Source: Melghirimyces profundicolus
GTDB taxonomy: Bacteria > Bacillota > Bacilli > Thermoactinomycetales > DSM-45169
NCBI RefSeq assembly: GCF_003054245.1
Contig: NZ_QBKR01000021.1
Span: 1 to 64,000, forward strand
Reading direction: 5' to 3'
DNA: 64,000 nt
Each line of letters opens with the position of its first letter. The first letter of the stretch is position 1. The notes beneath the pieces were generated by a model. That model did no database searches. It saw only the letters and a list, made by a program, of their open reading frames with translations, and was not told where the DNA came from. Below are positions 8,885-16,925 of the stretch, in pieces. The translations under genes were made by a program, and so were the position numbers.

Positions 8885-9250
8885 TCATAAACGGCCGCCC
8901 ATTTGTTCCAGAATCTTTTCCGCTTCTTCGAAGCGCCCCTCGTCTGTGATCACGGTGACCGACAGATCCTCCGCCCCGAATTCATCGCTTCCGTCGGCCA
9001 TGCCGCTGGAATGGATGTCGACGGCCTTCAGAATTCCCGGATCGTGGCCGGTCACCGGTGCCCCCGTCACAGTGGAGAGGGAAGAGGGGGGTTCGGCGAT
9101 CGGGTTGTCCAAATCGCTGCCGTCTTCTTTGGGGCTCAGGGAAAAGCGGGAAAGTTCCACCGTGTCAAACCCTTGTGCCTTCAGTTGTCGGACCGCTTTC
9201 TTGGCCTGCGGTTCCGTTCGGAAAAATGCGATGACGTTTCGTTCACCCAT
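8885..9250 (-). CDS. Small general-stress-like protein (hypothetical)
   Basis: The 121-residue soluble protein opens with a beta-alpha-beta pattern (NVIAFFRTEPQAKKAVRQL, then GFDTVELSRFS) and closes with a second such unit (LSVTVITDEGRFEEAEKIL), suggesting a ferredoxin-like fold as in YflT/general stress 17M-like proteins. The middle is Gly/Ser/Asp-rich. The start ATG 9250 follows AAAGGAGGACCTCC. No catalytic motif is visible, so the stress assignment is tentative. Confidence 0.6.
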   Translation of the reverse strand: MGERNVIAFFRTEPQAKKAVRQLKAQGFDTVELSRFSLSPKEDGSDLDNPIAEPPSSLSTVTGAPVTGHDPGILKAVDIHSSGMADGSDEFGAEDLSVTVITDEGRFEEAEKILEQMGGRL

Positions 9251-9310
9251 GGAGGTCCTCCTTTTACAATCGGTTTCCGATTAATGTAAAACCGGGGAGT
9301 CCATTTTATA

Positions 9311-9356
9311 CCGGCGGCAAAAAGCGCCCGCTCCTACGGGCGCTTTTTGCCGCCGG
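9311..9356. terminator. Long palindromic bidirectional terminator
   Basis: CCGGCGGCAAAAAGCGCCCG (9311-9330) pairs perfectly with its complement at 9337-9356, a 20-bp stem with a six-base loop. The A/T block inside the stem is unusual. It lies beyond the 3' end of the LCP gene, on its minus-strand exit path. Confidence 0.65.
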
Positions 9357-9367
9357 CTTGAAATGGA

Positions 9368-9403
9368 AAAGCCACCTCCCATGGGAAAGGCGGAGGCGGC
9401 TTT
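9368..9403 (-). terminator. Terminator of the LCP gene
   Basis: AAAGCCACCTCC (9368-9379) pairs with GGAGGCGGCTTT (9392-9403) with one mismatch. Read on the minus strand it ends in GGCTTTTCCATTT, eight bases past the LCP stop codon. Confidence 0.65.
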
Positions 9404-9410
9404 GGGGTGT

Positions 9411-10532
9411 TCATTCGTTCCCGTTTTCGGTTGTGCTTCCGGTCGTGTCGGCCGGTGCCTGCCCCGGTGCGGGGGATCCGTCCTGGGTTCCCGTGCCGCT
9501 TGGATCGGGGGCGGTTTCCGTGTTTGGGTCGGGCTCCTGGGTTTCAGGCGGGTCGTAGGGGCGACCGTCCAGGGTTTGGGTGGGAAGTTCCAGCTGTTTC
9601 CGGATGATGTTGCTGAGACGGAGGCGCTCCTGATCGGAGACGATGTAATACCAGATGCCCCTCGGGTTGTTGTTGCTGTTTTCCCCGTTCATTTTCAGTG
9701 TTTCCAAGTGATCTTTGGGGATTTTGCGGTAGATGTTCTGAAGGGCGAGAAGCTGGTCGATCTGCATGTTGTGGGTCACATTGTTGCCCACCGATTTCAG
9801 GATGTCGTCGATTTTGGTCACGGATTTGATGCTGACAGCTTCGTCCATCACCGCCTGGATCACTTCCCGTTGACGCATGTTGCGTCCGAGGTCGCCGCGG
9901 GGGTCCGATTTCCGCATCCGAACATAACCCAGGGCGCGCATGCCGTCCAAGTGGGCGGGTCCTTTCTCGTAGTACTGCATTTTGTTGAAAAGACGGACGG
10001 AGAAATCAAAGGGGACATTGACATCCACTCCGCCGACGGCATCCACCACGTCAATGAATCCGTTGAAGTTGACTTTTACGTAGTAATCGATGGGGATATT
10101 GAGAAAATGCTCCACGGTGGAGACCGTGTTGGTCATCGGGCCGACACCGGATTGGATGCCGTAATAGGGAGCGGCGTTGATTTTGGTTTTCACCCCGTTG
10201 CTGTTTTGGATTTCGGTCAGGGTGTCCCGGGGGATGCTGAGCAATTCGATCGATTTCTTTTCCGGGTTGACGGCCGCGATCATGATCACATCGGCACGCC
10301 AGTTTTGTGTGTCCGCATTCCGGACGTCGGTACCGACAAACATCACCGTGAAAGGATCCTTCATCGTGACCTCTTCCTGCCGCATTTCCGATTTTTGGCG
10401 GTTGAGAGGGTCATAGGACTGGTCAACGGCTCCCCAGACCTGGTAGATAAAATAACTGGAAGCGCCGATAATCCCCGCCATGCACAGGAGAAGGACCCGG
10501 AGCCACAGTTTCTTTCTTTTTTTTCTTTTCAC
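9411..10532 (-). CDS. LytR-CpsA-Psr (LCP) family cell-wall glycopolymer ligase
   Basis: The 373-residue protein has a short basic N-terminus, one membrane helix (about residues 9-31) and an extracytoplasmic LCP domain with FVGTDVR, the Arg pair in LSIPRDTLTEI near 100, INAAPYYGG-like and VDAVGGVDVNVP, and an RMRKSDPRGDLGR motif. LCP enzymes transfer teichoic acid or other anionic polymers from undecaprenyl carriers to peptidoglycan. The C-terminal 55 residues are Pro/Thr/Gly/Asp-rich and probably disordered. The start is GTG 10532; no clear ribosome site is visible and a tiny ATG-AAC-ACG-TGA ORF overlaps the start. Confidence 0.9.
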   Translation of the reverse strand: MKRKKRKKLWLRVLLLCMAGIIGASSYFIYQVWGAVDQSYDPLNRQKSEMRQEEVTMKDPFTVMFVGTDVRNADTQNWRADVIMIAAVNPEKKSIELLSIPRDTLTEIQNSNGVKTKINAAPYYGIQSGVGPMTNTVSTVEHFLNIPIDYYVKVNFNGFIDVVDAVGGVDVNVPFDFSVRLFNKMQYYEKGPAHLDGMRALGYVRMRKSDPRGDLGRNMRQREVIQAVMDEAVSIKSVTKIDDILKSVGNNVTHNMQIDQLLALQNIYRKIPKDHLETLKMNGENSNNNPRGIWYYIVSDQERLRLSNIIRKQLELPTQTLDGRPYDPPETQEPDPNTETAPDPSGTGTQDGSPAPGQAPADTTGSTTENGNE

Positions 10533-10540
10533 GTGTTCAT

Positions 10541-11054
10541 ACCGTGACTGCTTGATAGGTCATACCCCACTTTTGTATCCAGCTCATGATTTCTCTTTTT
10601 TCAGGTGCCTTTTTGTAAATGTTTAATCCCCGGTTTGGGGTTGGATGAAACGATTGCCGAACAGGGTAACGGCGAAATTCGTCCGGCTGTTTCACCGCTG
10701 CCGGCGTGGAAGCAGTGAGCGGAGTCCGGGAACCACCGCTCAGTGCCTCCTCCGGCCGATGGGGCCCGGGTTCCATCGGTATCGGGATATCCGGAGAGTC
10801 AGGTGTGGAAACCGATTTCCCCCTGACCGGCGGCAAGACACGCTTCTGGAAAGGGCGTCAAGCCACCTTCCGGGGGAAGAGGGAAGGTTTCATTATATAT
10901 AAAGAATAACGCAAAAGATGTCGGAATGGAAAGAAAAAAACGGGAAACATGAAAAACCGGTATAATGGAGAAGTTTCATAAGCCGATATGAGTAATTCAT
11001 CAGTTTGGTTGTATTTTCAGGTATGTCAATTTACCATGTATATATTATGATTTC
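10541..11054. other. Intergenic region of about 500 bases without a clear gene
   Basis: This region separates the divergent LCP and hydrolase genes. The minus strand is open from about 10836 to 10537 (Pro-rich, TTG start), but I recognise no family and do not call it. A weak hairpin ACCTTCC/GGAAGGT lies near 10865-10890, followed by an AT-rich stretch. TATTAT-like -10 candidates sit near 11041-11048. I matched no riboswitch consensus. Confidence 0.4.
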
Positions 11055-12107
11055 ATGAGCGATCTCCAGGCGGCGGGAATGACCCGGCCGTCCCCTTCGA
11101 CAGCAGGAAAGCGGGGGAACGCATTGAAAGGCGCAATCATCGGATGGGTTGTTTTTTTGTTTCTGGGAGTTGTCACCTCCAGTTGGATATTTGGGGAGGG
11201 CTCGGCACAACAAGCGGAATCCGACAGGCTGGTTCAGCCTCAGGTGGGGGAAAACGCGGTCGGAGGAAAGAAAGATCGGAACTCTTTCCACAGCACGAAC
11301 GGGAAAATCATCAGGAGAGAGAAGCTTGCCGTTCCCTCCCCCTACGGGAAGAAGGTGGATTTGTACCGGATTCGCTACCTCAGCGACGGGGCTCAGGTGG
11401 TGGGATTCCTTTCGAAACCCCGCCATGTGAAAGGGCGGATCCCGGCCATCATTTACAACCGCGGCGGTATCATCGAAACCAGTAAAATCCGGAAGATCAC
11501 CCTCAAACATATCGCCAAGCTGGCATCCAACGGATATGTGGTGGCGGCTTCCCAGTACCGGGGAGTCGACGGGGGAGGCGGTCTCCCGGACTTGGCCGGC
11601 AAGGATGTCCGGGATGTGCTCAACCTGATCCCTTTGGTGGACGGCCTGCCCTACGTGGACCGGAACCAAAAAGTCATGCTCGGTTTTTCGCGCGGAGGGA
11701 TGATGACCTATCTGGCGATCAAGCAGGGCGCGGAGGTACGGGCCGCGGCCGTCATCGGAGGAGTGTCGGACCTGACCGCTCTGTACGAACAGAGCGGGGA
11801 CGTTTTCCGAAACCCCTTAAACAAGCTGGTGGGAGATCCATTGCTGGATGCGGAGGAGTACAAGGAGCGTTCTGCGGTGGAATGGCCCGGAAAACTGAAA
11901 GTGCCCCTTTTGTTAATGCATGGACTGAATGACCGAACGGTTCGTCCCGAGCATTCGGAACGGCTGGCTGAAGCGTTGTCGAAGCTCGGTTATGAACACC
12001 GCTTGGTCCTCGTGCCGGGAGGCAGCCATTACCTCTACAGCCACCCGAAGAAGAGGGATGAGGAAATTCTTCGCTGGTTCGACCGGTATCTCGCGGAGAG
12101 CAGCTGA
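11055..12107 (+). CDS. Membrane-anchored prolyl oligopeptidase-family (S9) alpha/beta hydrolase
   Basis: The 350-residue protein has an N-terminal membrane helix (about residues 26-46) followed by an extracytoplasmic alpha/beta hydrolase domain. Visible active-site elements are the oxyanion region YNRGG, the nucleophile elbow GFSRGG near residue 212, the acid in HGLNDRTV near 295 and the His in PGGSHYL near 326. The family includes S9 peptidases and esterases. ATG 11055 has a poor ribosome site; ATG 11079 after GGCGGGA is an alternative. It lies 45-65 bases upstream of phnD and may share its transcript. Confidence 0.8.
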   Translation: MSDLQAAGMTRPSPSTAGKRGNALKGAIIGWVVFLFLGVVTSSWIFGEGSAQQAESDRLVQPQVGENAVGGKKDRNSFHSTNGKIIRREKLAVPSPYGKKVDLYRIRYLSDGAQVVGFLSKPRHVKGRIPAIIYNRGGIIETSKIRKITLKHIAKLASNGYVVAASQYRGVDGGGGLPDLAGKDVRDVLNLIPLVDGLPYVDRNQKVMLGFSRGGMMTYLAIKQGAEVRAAAVIGGVSDLTALYEQSGDVFRNPLNKLVGDPLLDAEEYKERSAVEWPGKLKVPLLLMHGLNDRTVRPEHSERLAEALSKLGYEHRLVLVPGGSHYLYSHPKKRDEEILRWFDRYLAESS

Positions 12108-12172
12108 AGGGTGAAACCGCTCAGCATGTCTCCATCAACCAAGGAATCACGATGAACAGGGAGGAATCCCGA

Positions 12173-13048
12173 ATGCATTGGAAACGTGCATTGCTGTGGA
12201 TATCTGCTTTTGCATGGCTCCTCACGGCGATCGGGTGCGGAAAGGAAGCGGAGCCTTTCAAAGTGGGGGTGATTCCCGCCCAAAACGAGGGAAACATGAA
12301 ACAGGCGATGGAGCGTTTGGAAGAGAGGTTGGCCGAGGGACTGGAGAAACCGGTGGAAATCAAGATCTATTCCGATTATCAGGGCGTGGTGGAAGCCCTG
12401 AAATACAAGAAAATGGACATGGCTTTTCTGGGGCCTCTCACTTTCGTCCAAGCCCGTGAGACCACGGGAGTCCATGCGGTGGTCACCCAGTTGATCGACG
12501 GGAAGCCTTACTACCATTCCTATCTCATCGTGCCGAAGGAGTCCGGGCTGGATTCGATCGAAGAAGTGGCGGAAAACAGCAAAAAGATCCGGTTTGCCTT
12601 CGGGGATCCCAACTCCACTTCGGGTTCCCTCATTCCCGGAATGGCATTGAAGAAACAGGGGGTATTCGAAAACGAGCAGGAGCATGATTTCAAAGGGATC
12701 ACCTATACCGGTTCCCATGATGTGACGGCCCTCTCCATCCAGAACGGAAAGTATGACGTCGGAGCCATCGACAGCGCGATCTTCAACCAGCTGGTCGAAA
12801 GCGGAAAGGTGGACAAGGACAAAGTCCGGGTCATCTGGAAGTCGGAACCACTGTTCCAGTATCCCTGGGCGGTCCGGAAGGATGTGGACGGTCCAACGGT
12901 GAACAAGCTGAGAAAGACCTTCCTTTCCATCAAGGACCCGAAAATCCTGAACGTCTTCGGTGCGAGCGGGTTTACCCAAGCAGAGAACAGCGACTATGAA
13001 TCCATCCGACGGGCGGCAAAGGAAGCCGGTCGACTGGAGATCGAGTAA
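12173..13048 (+). CDS. phnD: Phosphonate/phosphite ABC transporter substrate-binding lipoprotein PhnD
   Basis: The 291-residue protein has a signal peptide ending in the lipobox LLTAIGC, so it should be anchored to the outer membrane face. The mature part shows the PhnD pattern: FKVGVIPAQNEG, a YSDYQGVVEALKYKKMDMAFLGP segment and FGDPNSTSGSLIPG, which in the family contact the phosphonate. The start is placed at ATG 12173 (GGGAGG, eight bases away) rather than the in-frame ATG 12152. It forms an operon with phnE and phnC. No C-P lyase or phosphite dehydrogenase gene is near, so the ligand (phosphonate, phosphite or phosphate-like) is open. Confidence 0.9.
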   Translation: MHWKRALLWISAFAWLLTAIGCGKEAEPFKVGVIPAQNEGNMKQAMERLEERLAEGLEKPVEIKIYSDYQGVVEALKYKKMDMAFLGPLTFVQARETTGVHAVVTQLIDGKPYYHSYLIVPKESGLDSIEEVAENSKKIRFAFGDPNSTSGSLIPGMALKKQGVFENEQEHDFKGITYTGSHDVTALSIQNGKYDVGAIDSAIFNQLVESGKVDKDKVRVIWKSEPLFQYPWAVRKDVDGPTVNKLRKTFLSIKDPKILNVFGASGFTQAENSDYESIRRAAKEAGRLEIE

Positions 13049-13061
13049 GGCGGGAAATGAG

Positions 13062-13820
13062 ATGGGTCCGTTGAGGAAAAAAGCGGTTCCGGCGTCGGTG
13101 CTGATTTTGGTGGCCGTCGTCTTCAGTGCATGGGATGCGGAACTTCATTTTGGGGATGTTACGGACATTGGAAATTCCTTTGACTTTTTGTCGGGAATGT
13201 GGCCGCTGGATTTCTCCATGGCAGACCATACCCTGGAGGAAACCCTGATCACCGTTGAAATGGCGTTTTTGGGAACGGTGGCGGGATTGGCAGTCGCCTT
13301 GCCCCTGTCTTTTCTCGCGGCCCGGAACACTTCTCCCGGTCCTGTGGTCTGTAACGGGGTTCGTTCGTTTCTCACGTTACTCCGCTCCATTCCCGAACTG
13401 GTGCTGGCGTTGATTTTTGTTCCCACTTTCGGACTGGAACCCTTGACCGTGATTGTGGCGATTTTCCTTCACAATGTGGCGGTGTTGGGCAAACTGTTGG
13501 CGGAACTGGTGGAAGCGGCCGATCCCGGCCCCCGGGAGGCCGTCGCTTCCACGGGGGCCCGGGATGTGCTGGTGGCGCTCTACGGAATTGTTCCCCAAAT
13601 CTTTCCCAACATCCTGTCCCATTACTTTTACCGGTTGGAAGTGGGGGTCCGGTCTTCCCTCCTCTTCGGAGCCATCGGAGCCGGAGGAATCGGGGATGTG
13701 TTGTTCCTCCATTTCAAGACCTTCGAATATGCGGCCATGGCGGTCGACATTCTGGCGATCATGGTTTTGATCTGGCTTCTGGATATCCTTGGTGCCTTCT
13801 TCCGTGCAAAGGTGATCTGA
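13062..13820 (+). CDS. phnE: Phosphonate ABC transporter permease PhnE
   Basis: The 252-residue integral membrane protein has about six hydrophobic segments and the permease EAA-type loop ELVEAADPGPREAVASTGA near residue 150, followed by FGAIGAGGIGDVL. It forms the membrane channel for the PhnD/PhnC importer. The start is ATG 13062, eleven bases after the phnD stop, with AAGGCGGG as ribosome site. The gene ends one base before the phnC start. Confidence 0.9.
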   Translation: MGPLRKKAVPASVLILVAVVFSAWDAELHFGDVTDIGNSFDFLSGMWPLDFSMADHTLEETLITVEMAFLGTVAGLAVALPLSFLAARNTSPGPVVCNGVRSFLTLLRSIPELVLALIFVPTFGLEPLTVIVAIFLHNVAVLGKLLAELVEAADPGPREAVASTGARDVLVALYGIVPQIFPNILSHYFYRLEVGVRSSLLFGAIGAGGIGDVLFLHFKTFEYAAMAVDILAIMVLIWLLDILGAFFRAKVI

Positions 13821-13821
13821 G

Positions 13822-14631
13822 ATGTTGCAATTCATCGATTTGACCAAACGATACGGAAAAGCAGATCCTCCCGCTCTTCAGGATTTCTCACTGACCGTGG
13901 AGGAAGGGGAATTTGTGGTGCTGCTCGGTCGGAGTGGAGCTGGAAAATCCACCCTGATCCGGTGCGCGAACGGTTTGATCCGGCCGACGTCGGGGGAGGT
14001 TCGATGGAAGGGCGAGAGCGTGACCCGGGCGAAAAAAGAGGAGCTTTTGAAACTTCGGGCCGGCATGGGAATGATTTTTCAGCAGTTTCAGCTGATCTCC
14101 CGTCTGGATGTACTGACCAATGTCATGGTGGGCCGGTTTCACCATCTCCCCCTCTGGCGGAGTCTCACAGGAACGTTTCCCCCGGAGGTGGTTGAGACGG
14201 CTCGGGAAGCGCTGCACCGGGTCGGTATCGGCCATCTTGCCCGGCAGCGGGCCGACGGTTTGAGCGGCGGACAACAACAGCGGGTGGCGATTGCCCGGGT
14301 GCTGGTTCAAAGGCCAAAACTGCTTCTGGGGGATGAGCCGGTGGCCAGTCTGGATCCCGTCACGGCGGATGCGATCCTGAGACTTTTGAAGGAGATCCAC
14401 CGCCATGAGAAAATGACCACCATCCTCAACCTCCACGATGTGCACATGGCCCGCCGGGTGGCCACCCGGATCGTCGGGATCCGGAACGGGAGGTTGGTGT
14501 TTGACGGAAAACCGGAGGAACTGGACGAAAGTCGGGTGTGGGACATCTACCGCCCGGACGATGATTGTTGCCGGCCGTTTTTAGTTCATGAATCTCAGCC
14601 GCCTGTTTCCCATGTCCTCCTCCGGGTGTAA
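13822..14631 (+). CDS. phnC: Phosphonate ABC transporter ATP-binding protein PhnC
   Basis: The 269-residue ATPase shows Walker A GRSGAGKST near residue 36, a Q-loop (IFQQFQL), the ABC signature LSGGQQQRVAIARVL, Walker B LLLGDEP with ASLDP, and the switch His in LNLHDVH. It powers uptake through PhnE. Its ATG follows the phnE stop by a single base, so translation is coupled. A perfect hairpin (14636-14666) terminates the operon. Confidence 0.92.
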   Translation: MLQFIDLTKRYGKADPPALQDFSLTVEEGEFVVLLGRSGAGKSTLIRCANGLIRPTSGEVRWKGESVTRAKKEELLKLRAGMGMIFQQFQLISRLDVLTNVMVGRFHHLPLWRSLTGTFPPEVVETAREALHRVGIGHLARQRADGLSGGQQQRVAIARVLVQRPKLLLGDEPVASLDPVTADAILRLLKEIHRHEKMTTILNLHDVHMARRVATRIVGIRNGRLVFDGKPEELDESRVWDIYRPDDDCCRPFLVHESQPPVSHVLLRV

Positions 14632-14635
14632 AAAA

Positions 14636-14668
14636 GAAGGTTCCGGCATTCGGTGCCGGAACCTTCGC
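14636..14668. terminator. Bidirectional terminator between phnC and the UbiB-like gene
   Basis: GAAGGTTCCGGCA (14636-14648) pairs with TGCCGGAACCTTC (14654-14666). A five-A run precedes it (14631-14635), giving a T-run for minus-strand transcription; the two flanking genes converge here. Confidence 0.75.
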
Positions 14669-14680
14669 TGTTGAAGGAGG

Positions 14681-16357
14681 CTACAGCCGTCCCGATTTGA
14701 AGATGGAATAGATCAGCCACATCAGCATAAACACCGCAATCAAAAAACCGATCTCGATGGCGGGCACTTTCCACAGGAGGGTCTGTTGCCGGGTGAGGGA
14801 AGATCCGATGATCAAACCGCACATGATGATACTGAATGAAAGCAGTACAATGCTGTAGGAGAGACGGTTGACAATCTGGTCCAGTTTTCGGAGGAAGAGG
14901 TTCAGCCGGGGCACCCCCACGTCCACCTGAACTTTTCCCTTTTGAAGATTTTCCGCTATTTGGAGCAGGTGTTTCGGCAGCTCGATCAAAGTTTCTCCGA
15001 GGTCATAGATGTTTCTCCAGGTTTCCCGGGCGAGCCGCTTCGGGTTGAACCGCTCTTTTAACAATTGTTCCCCGAAGGGACGCGTAATCCGGGTGACATT
15101 GATATCCGGGTCCAGCTTTTTCACGATGCCTTCCAGGGAGAGGAGGGTTTTCCCGAGGAGGGTCAGATCGGGCGGGATGCGGATCCGGTATCGGAAAGCG
15201 AGATCAAACAAATCATGGACGGCTTCCCCGAGGCTGATGTCGGAGAGGGCGACGTTGTAATATTTTTCGCGCAGGTCGTCCACGTCGAGCCAGAAGGCTT
15301 CCCGGTCCACATCTTCGGGCACCATCCCCATCCGGAGCATTGCCCGGACGGCCGCGTCGGTATCCTGGTGTATCATGGCGATAATCATGGAAGAAAAGTG
15401 ACGTTGCATTTCCGGAGTGAGCCTGCCGACCAGACCGAAGTCGACAAAAGCGATTCGGTTTCCCGGAAGAGCGAACAGATTTCCCGGGTGGGGATCTCCG
15501 TGGAAAAACCCTTCTATCAGAATCTGGCGGAATACGGCCTGGACCAACCGTTCCGCCACGATTTCGGGAGACAGGCCGGCTTCCTTCAGATCCTCCAGCC
15601 GGGTCAACCGGATGCCGTGGATGTATTCCATCGTCAGGATCCGGTGGGTGGTCAGATCCCAGTACACCTCAGGGATGTGAACCGGGTCTTCTTCTCCGAA
15701 CCCGTTTTTCACCTTTTCCATGTGGCGTGCCTCGGCGGTGAAATCCAGTTCCTGACGGACGGCCTTTGCCAGCTCGTCCACCAGTTTGCCGACCTGATAC
15801 TGTTCACCCCAATCCAAGCGCTGTTCTGCAAGGGTCGCCAACTCTTTCAGGATGGAAAGGTCTCGCTGGACGTGACCGGCAATTCCAGGCCGTTGGATTT
15901 TGACGGCCACGGTTTCCCCGTTATGTAACACCGCCCGGTGGACTTGGCCGATCGAGGCGGCGGCGATGGCCTCTTCATCAAATTCCGCAAAGTACCGGGT
16001 GTAATCCCCCATCTCCTGTTCCAGCACTTTCCGGATTTCTTGAAAAGGGAGAGCGGATACCTCATCGTGAAGTTTGTTTAACTCAGCGATCACTTTTTCG
16101 GGCAGGAGGTCGGAGCGGGTGCTGGCCACCTGACCGAGCTTGACGAAGGCCGGGCCCAGGCTCTCCAGCGCCTCCCGGATATGTTTGCCCACCGAAGCGG
16201 GGTCCTGATGGATCGCACCCGTCTCGGTGGGGCTTTTGGGAAGGGACAGTTTTGTGAAAAGTCCCATCTCCTCCAACAGATATCCGAAACCGTGCCGGGC
16301 GAAGGTGTAGACGATCTCCCGGTACCGGTTGAGGTTTCTAATCTTTTTGCCGAACAT
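14681..16357 (-). CDS. ABC1/UbiB-family atypical protein kinase-like membrane protein
   Basis: The 558-residue protein has the ADCK/UbiB features: KxGQ-like FVKLGQVASTRSDLLP near residue 72, an Ala-rich AAASIGQVHRA nucleotide loop, VAVKIQRPG with the lysine, the catalytic HGDPHPGN, and IAFVDFG in place of the usual metal motif. Two membrane helices form the C-terminus. Bacterial homologues support quinone or lipid metabolism, but the substrate here is unknown. The start is ATG 16357 (AAGGAG, 11 bases upstream); a GTG four codons earlier overlaps the ribosome site. It follows the phasin-like gene closely. Confidence 0.88.
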   Translation of the reverse strand: MFGKKIRNLNRYREIVYTFARHGFGYLLEEMGLFTKLSLPKSPTETGAIHQDPASVGKHIREALESLGPAFVKLGQVASTRSDLLPEKVIAELNKLHDEVSALPFQEIRKVLEQEMGDYTRYFAEFDEEAIAAASIGQVHRAVLHNGETVAVKIQRPGIAGHVQRDLSILKELATLAEQRLDWGEQYQVGKLVDELAKAVRQELDFTAEARHMEKVKNGFGEEDPVHIPEVYWDLTTHRILTMEYIHGIRLTRLEDLKEAGLSPEIVAERLVQAVFRQILIEGFFHGDPHPGNLFALPGNRIAFVDFGLVGRLTPEMQRHFSSMIIAMIHQDTDAAVRAMLRMGMVPEDVDREAFWLDVDDLREKYYNVALSDISLGEAVHDLFDLAFRYRIRIPPDLTLLGKTLLSLEGIVKKLDPDINVTRITRPFGEQLLKERFNPKRLARETWRNIYDLGETLIELPKHLLQIAENLQKGKVQVDVGVPRLNLFLRKLDQIVNRLSYSIVLLSFSIIMCGLIIGSSLTRQQTLLWKVPAIEIGFLIAVFMLMWLIYSIFKSGRL

Positions 16358-16401
16358 GATTGAGGACACTCCTTACATGCCATCTGGGATGGGAAGTGAG
16401 G

Positions 16402-16740
16402 TCAGGACGTTTCACCCTCTTCCTGGGGGCGGTTTCGGGTTTCCACCCGGTCCAAACGGGTCTCCAGCATTCGAATGTGTTGTTTCAGCTGATCCATCTC
16501 CTCCCGGGTCGCGATCTCCATTTCGTTCAGGACTTTTCTGATCCGCTCCCGGAGAAAGTGGTCCAGTTGCTCCTGTTCCTGTTCGCCCTTGGCGACCAGT
16601 TTGTCCAGGACTTCCCGGGAGGCGTTGGGGGTCATTTCCCCGCGTTTCACCAAGTCTTTCATCGTCTTTTCCGCCCGTTCCTTGCTGACGACGGCCAGGC
16701 CGAGCCCGGCGGCAAACCCTTTTTTCACCCAGTCTTTCAC
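16402..16740 (-). CDS. Phasin-family / polyhydroxyalkanoate granule-associated-like protein
   Basis: The 112-residue protein begins MKDWVKKGFAAGLGLAVVSKE and continues as a charged helix with heptad pattern up to the C-terminus (about residues 60-100, coiled coil). This arrangement matches the small phasin-like proteins often encoded just upstream of UbiB-type kinases in Bacillota. The role is unproven; it may act as an accessory or membrane-interface partner. The start follows AAAGGAGGAACCC. It is co-transcribed with the UbiB-like gene, 45 bases apart. Confidence 0.75.
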   Translation of the reverse strand: MKDWVKKGFAAGLGLAVVSKERAEKTMKDLVKRGEMTPNASREVLDKLVAKGEQEQEQLDHFLRERIRKVLNEMEIATREEMDQLKQHIRMLETRLDRVETRNRPQEEGETS

Positions 16741-16925
16741 TTTGGGTTCCTCCTTTATGGTAACATTCGTCTTTCACGGTCTTATCCCTCTTTTCCCCTG
16801 CAAGGGGAGGAGTAATCAGGAAAGCCGCCTCTCTTCTAAAGTTATGTCATCAAACAGGGGAGCATGTGTCGGAGGAGTCGGCGTTGATTTCCCCGAATTT
16901 GAGAAGGTGGAAGGAGGAAAAAACC

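Noticed and set aside
10537-10836. Open minus-strand frame of 99 codons upstream of the LCP gene
   Set aside because: Pro-rich composition, TTG start without a clear ribosome site and no recognisable family; probably a chance open frame in GC-rich DNA.
10848-10862. ACGCTTCTGG similar to the element end
   Set aside because: A ten-base match without other element sequence is likely chance.
10640-10890. Possible riboswitch (c-di-GMP or c-di-AMP type) before the LCP/hydrolase genes
   Set aside because: Words such as CCTCCGGCC appear, but the ordered conserved blocks of these riboswitches could not be found on either strand.
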